Assembly (NCBI GenBank): GCA_011634665.1
Contig: WAEK01000022.1
Location: 124,001 to 188,000, forward strand
Reading direction: 5' to 3'
DNA from: Mortierella sp. BCC40632
Taxonomy: Eukaryota; Mortierellomycota; Mortierellomycetes; Mortierellales; Mortierellaceae
DNA length: 64,000 bases
Below are positions 38,218 to 51,507 of the stretch, piece after piece (the stretch's first letter is position 1; each line of letters opens with the position of its first letter). Under the pieces are notes generated by a model that saw only the letters and a list, made by a program, of their open reading frames with translations, was not told where the DNA came from and did no database searches. A program made the translations under genes and the position numbers.

Positions 38218-39737
38218 TTGAGAACGACAATCACTGATACCATGAACACTGCTGCTCCTGTCCCATCCCCGGCCACAGGCCACCCACTCACTCAGCCACA
38301 TCCTCAGGGTCAACCAACTGCGACTTTTGTGAAGCCGGACTCGTATGCCTCCGAGAGGATCTCTGCTCAGGAAGCAATGAAGAGCATGCGGATCAGCGAT
38401 TCTCACAGCCAGGTACCAGCAATAGAATCATTTGCCCCTCCTCCTTCTCCTTCAGAAAAGAAAAGCGCAAAAACTGTCCGGATACGGTGTCTAATCACTT
38501 CGCCTTCCTTTCCCCCCACCAATCTCTCGGCCTCTATACCTTTCCTGTCGATAGAACAACCGCAGAAGAAAGTCGAGCGAGATGGATGACGCCTATGGTG
38601 TCTCGCGCGTTGATCGTCACCTCGCATGCCGTGCCCAGAGCGTGCGAGAGTCCATCCGACCCTATGAGGGCATTTCCGAGGTGAGGGAAACACCGAAATG
38701 ACCCGATTTTGCACATCCACTCTACTTGCCTGTCAACTCTGAGACAGACCCTTTACTTACTCAACATTGTCGCCCCCGGGATTACGTTGAATGTGATAGA
38801 GAGAGGCTGTCTCCAAAAACATGCCATCGCAGGTCACAGTTGATCGAAAGCGATCCAAGGCCGATGCTACTGTCTCAACTAATAACGGCACGCGTCCGTT
38901 GACGCTTCAGATGCCTGTCACCCACAACAATGACACCGCTCAGCACAACCATTCCCAAGTTCACCCCCCAAAGTCACCCCACGCTTACCCTACATCTCCC
39001 AATGCCCCGTCATCTCCGCACCAGCTCCCACCTCCACAAAAACAACAGCCATCTCCCGTTGATACCGCGCCTGCCCCTACAACTAACCCTCCTTCTTCTG
39101 GACGGCAGTCCAGACTTAGCAGCGCCAGCAGCAGCAAGGTATAGTGTGGCTCCACTTCTGCAGCCGGTGGTCATTACTTTCTAACGAAGGTCCTAATTAA
39201 GATTACTTTGGATATCTGGGGGCTATAGGAATCATATCGTCGAAAGTACGGTGAATTGCCTGGCTACTCATACATTGGGACTCTTGGCCAGGGAAACTTT
39301 GGCAAGGTGCTCTTGGCAGAGAATGACACTACTGGTGAACAGGTAATAAGAGTTGGCTGTATGACCAAGCTAGAGATGAACTCAAACACTACGTTGAATG
39401 GATGAGAAACTAAGCTTGGTATGAGGCCATTCTTTTTAGGTTGCTGTCAAGATCTTGGAAAAGTCGCAGTTCAAGAGTGAACAGCAGCGTTTACATGCCA
39501 CGCGCGAAGCTCGGCTTATGGCAACGCTCCGTCACCCAAACATTGTCGATGTGAAGACGGTGCTAGAAGACGATGCTAGAATCTTGATCGTAATGGAGAA
39601 CCTCACAGGTGGAGAGCTTTTTGACTACATTTCCAACAAAGGTTCCTTGGATGAAAAGGAAGCTAGGAGAATATTTCAGCAAATTGTCCTCGCCATCCAC
39701 TATTGTCATGAGGTAGAGTTGCCCTTTGGTGAAGGAC

Positions 39738-39778
<41 letters not shown>

Positions 39779-40495
39779 CCTAGCTCTGCCTCACAAGCTC
39801 CAATTCAACGATTGCACATCAATCCTGACAAAGGCTTCTCTCTTCCTGTTCATGCCTTAGAATAATGTTGTGCACCGTGACTTGAAGCCTGAGAATATCC
39901 TGCTGGATAGCGAACGCAATGTCCGAGTTGCCGATTTTGGATTTGGAAATAATTGGCATAAAGACCGCCACTTGACTACCTACTGTGGATCTCCATTCTA
40001 TGCAGCACCTGAAATGGTGAGCGGAACACCTTATATTGGACCAGAGACGGATGTCTGGAGCTTGGGTGTCATTCTTTACGTCCTCGTTTGTGGACGCCTT
40101 CCCTTTGATGCCAGCGACCTACCTGCACTCTTCGCCCAGATCAAACGGGGAAGCTATCAGAAACCCCGCGAGGGATCCATCGGTAAATGTCCATGTCCTA
40201 TTCACATCAATATACCTGGAATCCTGTAAAAAGTCAAAAAGATCTTGATTCTTATTCTACTTTACGCCATGTCTGATATGCTCTTTTTATAGATGTCTGC
40301 TCGCTCATTCACCGCATGCTCACAGTCGATCCAAAGCGTCGAGCAACATTGACCGATGTACTCAAGTCAAGGTGGATGCGTGTTGATGGCTCCGAGTCAG
40401 CTGCAGTTGCCCATCCAGCCCTCCCAGCCCTCTCTACGACTCCAACATATCGACCTCCTTCTGTGCGACCTACACAACAGCATGCCCACCAACAG

Positions 40496-40527
<32 letters not shown>

Positions 40528-41476
40528 ACAGCTTCCAGCACAGCAGAAGCAACAAACACGGTCATCCGCTTTGGGCACATATCATGCCAACGATGACATT
40601 AGCGCGACTATGCCTCGTACCCCTACTAGTGCCCATAGTCATGGCCCTCAATACCACCATAATCACCAGCACCGCCAAGACAACCCAAATCGGCATTCGT
40701 ATCATCCTCCCGGTGCCAGCGAATTGAAGCAGACACAGCAACAGCAGCAGCAACAAAAGAGGCAGGGAACGAGCGAGCATGTGGCCAGTCCCCAGAGTGC
40801 CCATCGTCCCCGCACTCCACAAGACCTTCTCCATGAAACGGATGAACAGATGAGTGATGTCTCTCCTTCCATGGCAAACTCGCCTACGGAGACCATGGCA
40901 ACAATCTCACCAAGCACACCTGTGGCACCTGTCTCAAAGGAGAATGCCCTTTCAGGCATCACTGCCGTCTCTTACAGATCAAGTTGCACAAACACGACGA
41001 TCAGTACAAATGGCGCAACGGTTGTGAACAATGGTATTGATTCGAAGCGACCTAGTTCGATCAATAGTGGTAGCACAACCGTTACCCATGTGCCGTACGA
41101 CGATAAGCACCATCCATACAAGCACCATGTTCGTGCCAATTCTGCCCATCATCATCACCACCACCATCATCACCATCATCAAAGCCATAGTCATCCACAA
41201 CAGCAACAGCAACAACAACAGCCGCTAGTACAGCTACAACACCCTCACCCTGTTCATGGACATAATCAACAACAGCAGACTGCGATACCACAACAACCAA
41301 CCCAACATGGAATTCATGCTCTGCATTCGAGTTCACCAGCTGAGAACATTGTCCTGGCCATGTCCCCTTCTACGGATGCACTAATGGATTCGTTTGACAC
41401 TTCGTCCAAGAAGAAACGCAAGGCTCTCTCTAAATTGCGACAGTTTTTCCGATTTGAAACTGCCGCCAAGTGTTGA
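38218..41476 (+). CDS. CAMK-type (Kin1/SNF1-related) Ser/Thr protein kinase with polyQ and polyH tail
   Basis: Seven exons (38218-38412, 38555-38680, 38833-39138, 39229-39342, 39440-39712, 39861-40182, 40293-41476), 839 residues. An ATG at 38241 is an alternative start. The kinase domain spans about 222-470: GQGNFG loop near 229-234, VAVK with Lys251, HRDLKPEN at 343-350, DFG 363-365, CGSPFYAAPE 380-389, and GPETDVWSLGVILYVLVCGRLPF. Thr378 sits where the activating Thr of AMPK-related kinases is found. The N-terminal 210 residues are Pro/Ser/His-rich. The tail contains a 15-residue polyQ (about 512-526), more Gln runs, a 12-residue polyH near 730 and a basic end (KKKRKALSKLRQFF) that could bind membrane like a KA1 module (inference). 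Closest family by motif is Kin1/MARK-like, but no KA1 fold is evident. The exon 5/6 intron has an A34 tract. Confidence 0.88.
40489..40530. repeat. CAG/CAA repeat coding polyglutamine
   Basis: In-frame CAG-rich run with CAA interruptions in the last exon of the kinase gene, translated as about 15 Gln. A further His repeat (CAT/CAC) occurs at 41147-41180. Confidence 0.9.
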
Positions 41477-41497
41477 AATTGAGCTTGGTCATAGTAA

Positions 41498-41501
<4 letters not shown>

Positions 41502-41531
<30 letters not shown>
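41502..41531. repeat. T30-31 tract in the kinase 3' region
   Basis: Homopolymer beginning about 25 nt after the stop codon of the kinase gene. (GA)n runs follow at about 41724-41749 and 41812-41833. Confidence 0.8.
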
Positions 41532-41718
41532 CGTCACTCCCTCTCTCTTTATTTTATTTTTATTATTACTATTATTATTTTTCGCCGAGTCTGATCTTTT
41601 TGAGTAGAGTCAATGATCATTACAATGTCTGAACCCAACGTCGAAGTGTGTTCTGCTAATAGTTTAATGAATGATGGGCTTGTCTTATTTTTTTTTTGGG
41701 TAAGGAACGAGAATGAGG

Positions 41719-41749
<31 letters not shown>

Positions 41750-41854
41750 ACCAATTAGGGACATGCTACCATTCCGTCTTCAAAGGAATAGAGAAAAGAG
41801 GGAAGGGAGATAGAGAGAGAGAGAGAGAGAGAGGGAAAAAAAGAAAATCATAGC

Positions 41855-41860
41855 AATAAA
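41855..41860 (+). terminator. Possible polyadenylation signal of the kinase gene
   Basis: AATAAA about 380 nt after the stop ending at 41476. It lies before the opposing signal of the UBC4 gene, so the convergent transcripts need not overlap. Confidence 0.45.
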
Positions 41861-41987
41861 ATGAAGCCCCTATCTAAGGGGACAGATGTCCCTTTATGCT
41901 CCAGAACAAGAGTGTTGGATAGTTCTCTCGCAAACAACAAACATTAAAATGCTGAAATGCCAGCAGCCGTTTTTTTTTTTTTTTTTC

Positions 41988-41993
41988 TTTATT
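41988..41993 (-). terminator. Polyadenylation signal of the Ubc4/5 gene
   Basis: AATAAA on the minus strand, about 65 nt downstream of the stop formed by the 5-nt last exon (42062-42058). This supports transcription continuing past the apparent in-frame stop at 42228. Confidence 0.55.
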
Positions 41994-42057
41994 TTATCTG
42001 CAGGTTTCGTTGTAAAAACTGACAGTGCCATTTACGTTTCACACTACTGACTATGCC

Positions 42058-43852
<1,795 letters not shown>

Positions 43853-44411
43853 CGTGGGTGAAGTAAAGAAGAGGAGGAGGAAGGGAAGGAGGAGAAGAAG
43901 GAGATGATTTGATTGATGAGGGCCGGGAGAGGAAAAAAAAAAGCGTGTAGAAGAGAGAAGAGAGAGAAAAAAAAAAAAGATATAGTGTGGGTCTAAGAAG
44001 AGAGAGAAAGAGAGGCGGGCACTCGTGAGCAATCTGGCCACTTATATCTCCCCTCTCCCACCCATCCACCCCTCTCCCCCGAGAAGGAGCTCTCCGCCAC
44101 CAGCCAGCCCGCTCCCGCAACATACAACAGCACACACACATATCACACTCGACTTGAACCCACTACTCACACAGCCCGCCTATCGGGGCACCCAATCTCA
44201 TCTAGCCCTTCTGCTCCTCCCTTCCTTCCTCGCCTCACCCTCACCCCCCCCCTTCTTTTCAGCCTGTACACTGCGCCTCCAGCAATGACCTCCAACCACA
44301 CAGACAGCATGCCAAAACAGCTCCAACCCGGTTATGGACGACGTCATCCAAGCCATGTGGCTTAGCTGAAAAGGAACCTCAAGGCTCCAGGATCGCAACA
44401 AACATCAAGTT

Positions 44412-44485
44412 GTTTGTATGGTGTAGTTGGTTATCACGTCTGTCTAACACACAGACGGTCCTCGGTTCGAGTCCGAGTACAAACA
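44412..44485 (+). tRNA. tRNA-Val, anticodon AAC
   Basis: A complete cloverleaf can be drawn: 7-bp acceptor stem (GTTTGTA with TACAAAC), D-arm with GTAGTTGGTTATCAC, anticodon stem TCTGT/ACAGA around loop CTAACAC (anticodon AAC), T-arm CTCGG-TTCGAGT-CCGAG, and discriminator A. There is no intron. A T-rich pol III terminator (TTTCTTTT) follows directly. Confidence 0.95.
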
Positions 44486-46052
44486 TTTCTTTTGCCTTTC
44501 TTTTTGAAAAATCTAGCCGCCATACGATACGGCGATTACTATCCGATGTACCGGGCGCTGTAGGCTCCAGGAATCAACATGGAGGCTTTATTTTGGTATG
44601 GGCCGACAGAGATAGCTATTTTATACAGGATATCAAAATTCTGGGAGCCGAGAAAAGAGAAGATGTGTGTCAACCTAGAGTTTTGATAAGACAGCTTTTT
44701 TTTTTTGCCTGTGATCAAACTGCAAATGACTATTGTACGTTCTATGGCAAAGCTTCGAGAAATAGGTCGCCGAATTGGTGTCTCTAGGCCCCCCCCAAAA
44801 AAAAAAAGGATGAAGTTTTAGTATCAATGTTCCTGGACAAAAAGGACCCCCAGGGCATCAGTCTAGCCTTAAGTACCAATTTCAAATGAACCCCCCCACT
44901 CAGGAGCAAAACAAGAATAACTCCCAAATTAAGCAGATCAAAGGTGTCAATCTGTCCAATGTCAAGAGAGTTGGAAAAAAAAAAAAAAAAAAAATATTTG
45001 ACTCTGTGCCAATTGGTTGGAGGCATGTCATCCCAACGAGTAGATGGAGAATGTCTTGTATTGTCGTGACAAGTCTAAAAAAAAAAAAATGAAAGAAAGA
45101 GTGCATCTTTTTTCTCTTGGTATCATAAGAGAAAGGATTGGGAACATGTTTCACAAACACTCCACTCCATCAAATAGATGGAGAGCTGCCTTGGTTGCCG
45201 CCGGCTCCATTGTCATCCTTCCCCGAAACAAGAAGGAAAAGAAAAGAAAAGAAAAGAAAAGAAAAGAAAAAGACAAAAAGAGAGGGTGAAGAGAGGGTGA
45301 AGGCCCTCCCTAAAGTCCCAAGAATAGTATTTGTGCGAGACATTATCTAAGAAATTGGGTAGGAGGAATATGGATGCAGCTAGGACCAGCCCAAGAAAAG
45401 AAAAGGTACAAAGCAAGCTCACTAGCCTATTGAAAATTGAACGAGGAAGAGCCATATTGGGTTATGTCATAGAGGAGGGAGAAGTCTAAAGGTGGGCGAA
45501 GAGCAAAGATGGGCGAAGAGGAAGGAGAGGTGGGCGAAGAGGAAGGAGAAGGGATTCCAGGCAAAATGGCACAATAGGTTACACCATGATAAAAGGTTTT
45601 TTTTTTTTTTTTTCCGTGGAGTTATTGGGTCATGCGAGCATGCGAGGGGTGTTAAGAAAAGAACCACATCCTATCCCGCCCAAAGAAAAAAGAAAAAAGA
45701 AGAAAAAAGAAAAAAGAAAAAGGAACAGGGCCTGGGGCGTTCTGAAAGGATGGTTCAATTCCACAAGGAAAAAAAAAAAAAAGTAATCGCCGGTGTCTAG
45801 ACAAAACTAGCAAACTCGACGATATACAATAACCCAATGGAAGTAAGTGGAAAGAATCATTCGAATGCTCCATGCCTTGCCTACGCTTGGCATCATTCAG
45901 GTTACTAAGGCTACAAATTTAAAGATACAAGGTATAATAGTATATTGTGACTTCAGATGGTGGATGAGCTATGGAGGTGGGAGGGTAAACTAATAATGGT
46001 CATGGTTTTGTGGTTGTTTGATGCTAGATATGGTTCGCTATCATTGCTCCCT
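44486..46052. other. Low-complexity spacer downstream of tRNA-Val
   Basis: No gene supported. It contains A19 near 44976-44994, A13 near 45077, an (AAAAG)n run near 45238-45270, T17 near 45597-45613 and A/AAG-rich DNA near 45685-45723. Open frames here are Lys- or Phe-rich artefacts. The right end is the 3' flank of the CBM gene. Confidence 0.55.
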
Positions 46053-49000
46053 TCAATCTCGCCTGCGGCCGAAACCAAGTCCAAGGACTACCACAGCTGC
46101 AGAGACAACAACTGTCGTCTTGCAAATGCTCCAGATCAGACTAGGGTACGGATCCGTACTCTTGGACTTTGGCTTCGACGAGTCCTCCTTCTCCTCCTGC
46201 TTCCTTGTCTGATTCTCCACAGTGTTCTTGCGCTCTATTGAGGACGAGATCTTGGCGGAGAAATCTCCACTCGACTCCTTCCTTTCTGTCGTCCTTACAG
46301 TTGTTGTTGTTGTTGTTGTTGTCCCGAATGCAGTCACCTCGTCCTTTTCGACGACCGGCGTCGATTTCGATGTAGGTGCTTCAGACTTGGGTGTCAACAA
46401 AGCTGAAGCTTCCAAATGACAATTAACGATTTCTTCATCTTCTTCCTCAGCTTCACTGGATACCGTGGACAAAGTATCGTTAAATCCATGAAGCTCTGTC
46501 TTCAAAGACGGTGTCAAACTCGAAGGCGTCAGAGGTGGTGATGGCACCTGGTGATAAAGTGGTGTAGAGGGAGCCTCTGTCGGGTCTGTCACCAACTCGG
46601 ATGGGCGAGGCGACCGTCGCTCAGTGGGATCAGCAGCCTCCATGAGGGCAAATGCCTTAGGAGGTTCCGTTTCTGGAATGTGGGACCGAACAGCCTCCGC
46701 ATACGAAAGTCGTCTTGTGGATGAGATGACCTTTGGTACGACCTCGGGCACGGTGTTTTCCTCCTCTGGTTTGTGAGCCTCTTCAACTTGAGACGCGTTC
46801 GTTGTCACAGGTGTAACCTCAGGGAGAGAGCGGGTCTCGACATGAATAGTGGTCGTCTCATCGTCATCGATGGCCCTCTGCTCTGTTGACTGAGCCAGAT
46901 CAGTCTGCTCGACTTCTTGCTGCTGTTGTTCAGGCTTCTCAGTGTCCTTGGCAATATCAGCATTGGCCTCAATGTCCGCAGCTGCAGCCCCCACAGTTGC
47001 ATGGGTGACATTGGTGTGACCTAGATTTCATTAAGTGTGGTTCAATAGGCAAGATCCATGGGAGAGAGGCAAGCTTAGTCATTTGCTAATGTAGATAGCG
47101 ATCATGGCATCTCAATTCCCCCCAACAAAGATAGGATACGATTGCAAGTCGATGCAGGCACATAATATTAATCTCTCTCCTCTCTCTCTCTCTCTTTCCC
47201 CTTCCCCTCCTCGGGACATCTGATGTATTTTTTTTTCCTTCTTCCCCTTTTGCCCTATCCCTTTTCCTTCCGCCCATGCTTGTTTACTTACCAGAATGGT
47301 CATTATTGACTTGAGCCTCAGTCTCTGTGATCACAGCCTCCACAGTGGTTGGTGTGGGCGCCTCCTCTTCGGTTTGGTGGGTCTTGCTCTCGTCATGGAC
47401 TGGCAAGGTTGATTCCGTGGTGGGGGGTTGCACAGTCGTCTGTTCAGTCGTCTGTTCAGTCGTCTGTTCAGTCGTCTGTTCAGTCGTTTGTGCTTGTGGT
47501 TGGGTTTGTGCCTCCTCTTGTGGACCATGTTGCTGATGTTGTTGGGGTGTAACATTCTCGGCCTTGGCCTCAATCTCACCGACCTTCTCCTCCTCTTGTT
47601 GATTAGCACGCTCCTGCTCCTGCTCCTGCTCCTCCTCCTCCTCCTCCTCCTCCTCCTTCTCTTCTTCATAATCGTCTGACGCATACTCATCCGAGTCTCT
47701 CAGGCAGTTCTCACCATCACTCAGGTCATCATGCTCGTCAAAGATGAGGACAGCCTCGAATGTGTTCTTCACTTTAGGCGCATTCTTTGACTTTGACTTG
47801 AACGTAGAAGCCCTCCTGGGTGGCATTGGCCTTACGCTTTCCACGGGGACGGGTGGTGTAGCGACGGCAACTGTCTCTTTCGCCTCTGTAGTTGCTGTGA
47901 TGGTGGCAGTAGTAGCTGTAATAGTAGTGATGGTAGTGGTCGAATCAGCAGTGATCGCTGCGGTTGTGGCCACAATGGCGACCTGATCGTCCTTTGTTGT
48001 TTCCTGTGCCGGTACTTGTTCTTCTTGTGGCTTACTGGGAACCAAGACAGCCTCTGTGTGGCTCTGGATGCTCGAGCTCCGGCTTCGGGTAGCCTGAGAG
48101 GAGGCGCTGTCGTTGGTCTCGGGTCCACTCGTCTGTTGTTCCACCAGCTCGACCACCAGCTCATGGTTCCAGTTGCCATGGCTATCCTGCACCTGGTGTC
48201 GCTGTGGATCGCACTGCCAATTATCGTCGACCACAAACTTGTACTGGTATCGGTATTCCTTCGTAAAAGGTAGGGATGCGGTGCTGTCTTTGCTTGAATG
48301 GTGCTGGTGGTGCTGGTGGCTGCTCTCTTTACCGCCTACAGACACCTTGTCAGACGGCGCTGTGGACGACGCTGACGACGAACGAGCACGGCCAAAGAAG
48401 CGACGGATACGCTGACGCTTCGACAGCGTTCCTGTAGTGGTCGTAGGGTTGGCCTGGTCGACTGGGGTATCGGCGGCATCGTCGAGACAGTCAGAGACGT
48501 CCTCGACCTCTTGAACGTTGAGCAGGGCCTCGAAAGAGCCTGTCTCCTCGTTGAGGGTCATGGGGATACGGTCCCATGGGCCGTGGCCGGGGACAGTGAA
48601 GGTACCAGCAATAAAGACATTGCCGGTGGGGACAGGGTAAGGCCAAGTGATGTGGATGTCGTGTGGGGAAGCCATGAGGATGGTGTGGTGGTGGACGGGT
48701 AGGTGAGCGGCAGACAACGAGGCAGAGGACAAAGAGTCAGGCGAGGAAGCAGCAGCCGAGGCCGAGGGTTTGCGACGCTTCAAGAATGCCGCCAGCTTGC
48801 TCTGTGGCACGGGGAGGTGACTGCTTTGCGACAGTGGTAGAGGTGGGAGGTCGCTGCCGCCAATACTGCTGCTGCGACCATGGCCCAGGGGTGCGGCAGC
48901 AAACGAGCCACTACTTCTGTTGCTCCGCTGGCTCGCGATGCTACCGCTGCGATCACGGCTATGGAATACGCTTGTGGTCAGCATCGTCGGGGTTGTGGGG

Positions 49001-49296
49001 GTAGCAGCAGCGCTGCTCGAGTCCCCTGCAGCAGCCGAGGCCGACATTGCAGGGCCTAGGATAGCCGTGCTAGTCATAATGCTGGCGCTGATCATCCGGC
49101 CAAGGTCCATACTCTCGCTGTTACCCTTCTTGTTGGCGCGCTTGCCTTTGCTGTCAGCATTATGCAGCGGCGTCGATGAAGATGACGCTGCGGATGACGA
49201 TGCCGACCGCCTCGTCTTATGCGCGGGCAAAGTAGGTGTGTCATAGGGGTTCTCGAGGAACGAGGAAGGGAGTGCTTGACCCCGAATTGTATGCAT
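46053..49296 (-). CDS. Glycogen-binding (AMPK1-CBM/CBM48) domain protein with C-terminal membrane anchor, Mdg1/Crp1-like
   Basis: Two exons, 49296-47292 and 47020-46053, 990 residues. After a Ser/Ala-rich N-terminus (1-205), residues 211-260 match the first half of a CBM48/AMPK-beta glycogen-binding domain (HDIHITWPYP, VFIAGTFTVPGHGPWDRIPM), and 343-380 match the second half (YRYQYKFVVDDNWQCDP, HGNWNHELV). An 80-residue basic and Ser/His-rich insertion separates the halves. A long acidic, Thr/Gln-rich region follows, with TTEQ repeats and a polyE block. The last 25 residues hold a single hydrophobic helix (TTVVVSAAVVVLGLGFG) ending in GRRRD, so the protein may be tail-anchored with the domain in the cytosol (inference). 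Fungal relatives with this domain include Mdg1 and Crp1, whose biochemistry is unclear. A TATTTAAA element at 49626-49619 may be its TATA box. Confidence 0.82.
47435..47494. repeat. 12-nt tandem repeat coding TTEQ
   Basis: Four perfect copies of GTCGTCTGTTCA (47435-47482) and one degenerate copy. They are in frame and translate on the minus strand to tandem Thr-Thr-Glu-Gln in the CBM protein. Next to it, 47610-47660 is a (CTC)n run coding polyglutamate. Confidence 0.9.
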
Positions 49297-51507
49297 GTCT
49301 GGTAACTATCACTTGATGCTGATGCAGATGCTGCTGTTGTTATTGTTGTAGAGAACGAGCAAGAATGGAATAGGGCAAAGGGCTAGGGGGCAAGGGAGAA
49401 TATGGCGGAGGCAACCTTTTGGTCTGCTGGTTAATCCCTAACTGAAGCTGCAGTGGAGCGCGTGGTGGGTTAGATATGCGCGAGCAATTGGATGATTGAG
49501 AAAAGAAAGAGAGGTGAGGGCAAGTGGTCGCAGGTGGGTTCAAAGGCTTCTGTCGATGAGGAACAGTTGCGGATGAGGTGTCGGAACAAGGATGGGGGCG
49601 GAGGAAGGGATCGGGTGGTTTAAATAGTGGCCTCGAACTCCCGCCGGGGCTCATCCTGCGAACTGGCTCGGGCATCAAGACAGGGAACATTGGCGAGGAG
49701 GCACAGAAACAGAGCATGAGTAGGAACACGGGCATGGACCACCGCACAATCTTTGTTCAGCGCCTCACTTCCACGTTCGCGGGTTATTTTTCTTTCCTCG
49801 CCGAGGGGACATTTGAGCAACAGTACATTGTTAAGTTTAGAAAGGCATAGATGGGCATGCGTATCGTCATCCACACCCACCGTGCCCTTGATGGCACGGC
49901 ATCAGTCGTCGTGGTTGAGGCCAGAAAAGACAAAAAAAAAATGGTCTTCTCTCCCCTCAGGTCCATTGCATACGCATGGCCTGGGGGGAGAGAGAGAGGG
50001 AGAGGGAGAAAGAGAGGAGAGTGCAAGGCTCAGGCCTCGCTCCTTTTTTTTCTTTTTTTTCTTTTTTTTTTCTGCGCGCGTTCGCGTTGCCATCTCCCTA
50101 GTGTTATCTTTCTCTCACAGCGAGGCCATGGGCGCAGGGCAGGAGCAACTGAGGCACTTGGCCTTGCATAAGCAGGATGCAGCCGTTCGCAGTCATTGGG
50201 CCATGGACCAGTATCTCCCAGACTTTTGTTCAGCCAGGCTCACCCCCACCCCCGGCCAGAGCTTCTTCCCCGTTCTCCCAATATGATAAAAGGTCCGGCT
50301 GCGACGTTTTTTTTTGTGCCCATAAGCGGACCTTTCTTTGGGAGGACAAGGGGGCACCGGGAAGAATTGCAGTCGCCGCACAGCCTGAGGGACAACTCGA
50401 ATGTCCAATAATAAACATGTACTTCAAATGTTCATCTAAACCACCTTGACTCCACTTGTGCTGTTCTCACGTTCTTTTGCTTCTCACGCGCTTGAGTGAT
50501 GCTGCTGTTCCCGCCTTATGCCTCGGCTTCGCCGTCGATGTGGAGATAGGGCACAGTTTACTCCAATTGAGGGTGTTTCCCCCCTCCCCCCACCTCATCT
50601 CTCACGTTTTCCCTTAGGATCCCCTATGTGAAGAAAGGGGATAGAAAGGGGACGAGTTGTGAAAGAACAGAACATAAAGAAAAAAAAAAGTGGGTTTCTC
50701 TGGGACAGATTCACACCCACGGACCGTTTGGCTTGGGCCTGGTCTGGTCTTGTTTGGTCTGGTCTTGGCTATCCTCCCTTGCTTTGCCATTTTTTCTGCG
50801 CAAGGCTCTTTCCTCCACAAAACAATATACATTCGGGAAGGACACCATTGGTACACCACTAGGGTTGTCTTTTGGGGGTCCTGTACATACTTTGCCTTGG
50901 CCTCTCCACCTGAATATGAATGTCGTGCTCGTTTCAGCCGGATGGATCAATTGTCCACCTTCCAATTGAACTATATTGGTGGTCTGGGATAGAGGAAGGG
51001 GAGTTGTGGATCGATCTCGCTCACATGCAAACGCTGGCACTATTAGGTTTACAAGAGAAAGGGTAAAAGAGAACAAACAGGGAATCGCTCCCTCTTGATC
51101 TTCTCGTACTCCCAGCTTTCTGCGTCCCAAAAAAAAATCTATTCATTTCCTCCTCGGCCATCGCCTTGTTATTTCCTTCCGTTTGTGTATTCGTGCATTG
51201 GCCACTGTTGACTCTTTTTTTTTTGCTGTTACAGCTTGTACTCCACACCAAACTAAACAGCTGTTATCTCTCTTCGCCGTTACTGTTCTGCCTGCAAACA
51301 CGGTAAAAACAAAAAAAGAAAGAGATAGAGAGAGAGAGAGAGAGAGAAAAAGAGGCTGGGAGAGCTCGGGTACTTATTTAGTCTCTTTACATTTGGGTTG
51401 CAGTGCAGTAAACTAGCTGTTTTGAGTTGCATAATCCGTTGACAAATCTCCACTGCAGTCAGGGTAAAAAAAAAAAAGAAAAAAGAGAGAGATGTCAGCA
51501 GTTTGTC
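49297..51507. other. Spacer between the CBM gene and SIN1
   Basis: About 2.2 kb without a supported gene. It contains the upstream region of the CBM gene, a T-rich interrupted run at 50043-50071, GGTCTGGTCT-type repeats near 50735-50768, and a (GA)n tract near 51325-51348. Small open frames on both strands lack motifs. Confidence 0.5.

Noticed and set aside
45044..45870. Lys-rich and Phe-rich open frames on both strands
   Set aside because: They derive from A-rich simple sequence such as (AAAAG)n and homopolymers.
47435..47494. Regular short direct repeats considered as a CRISPR array
   Set aside because: The units are contiguous 12-mers without spacers, in frame in a coding exon.
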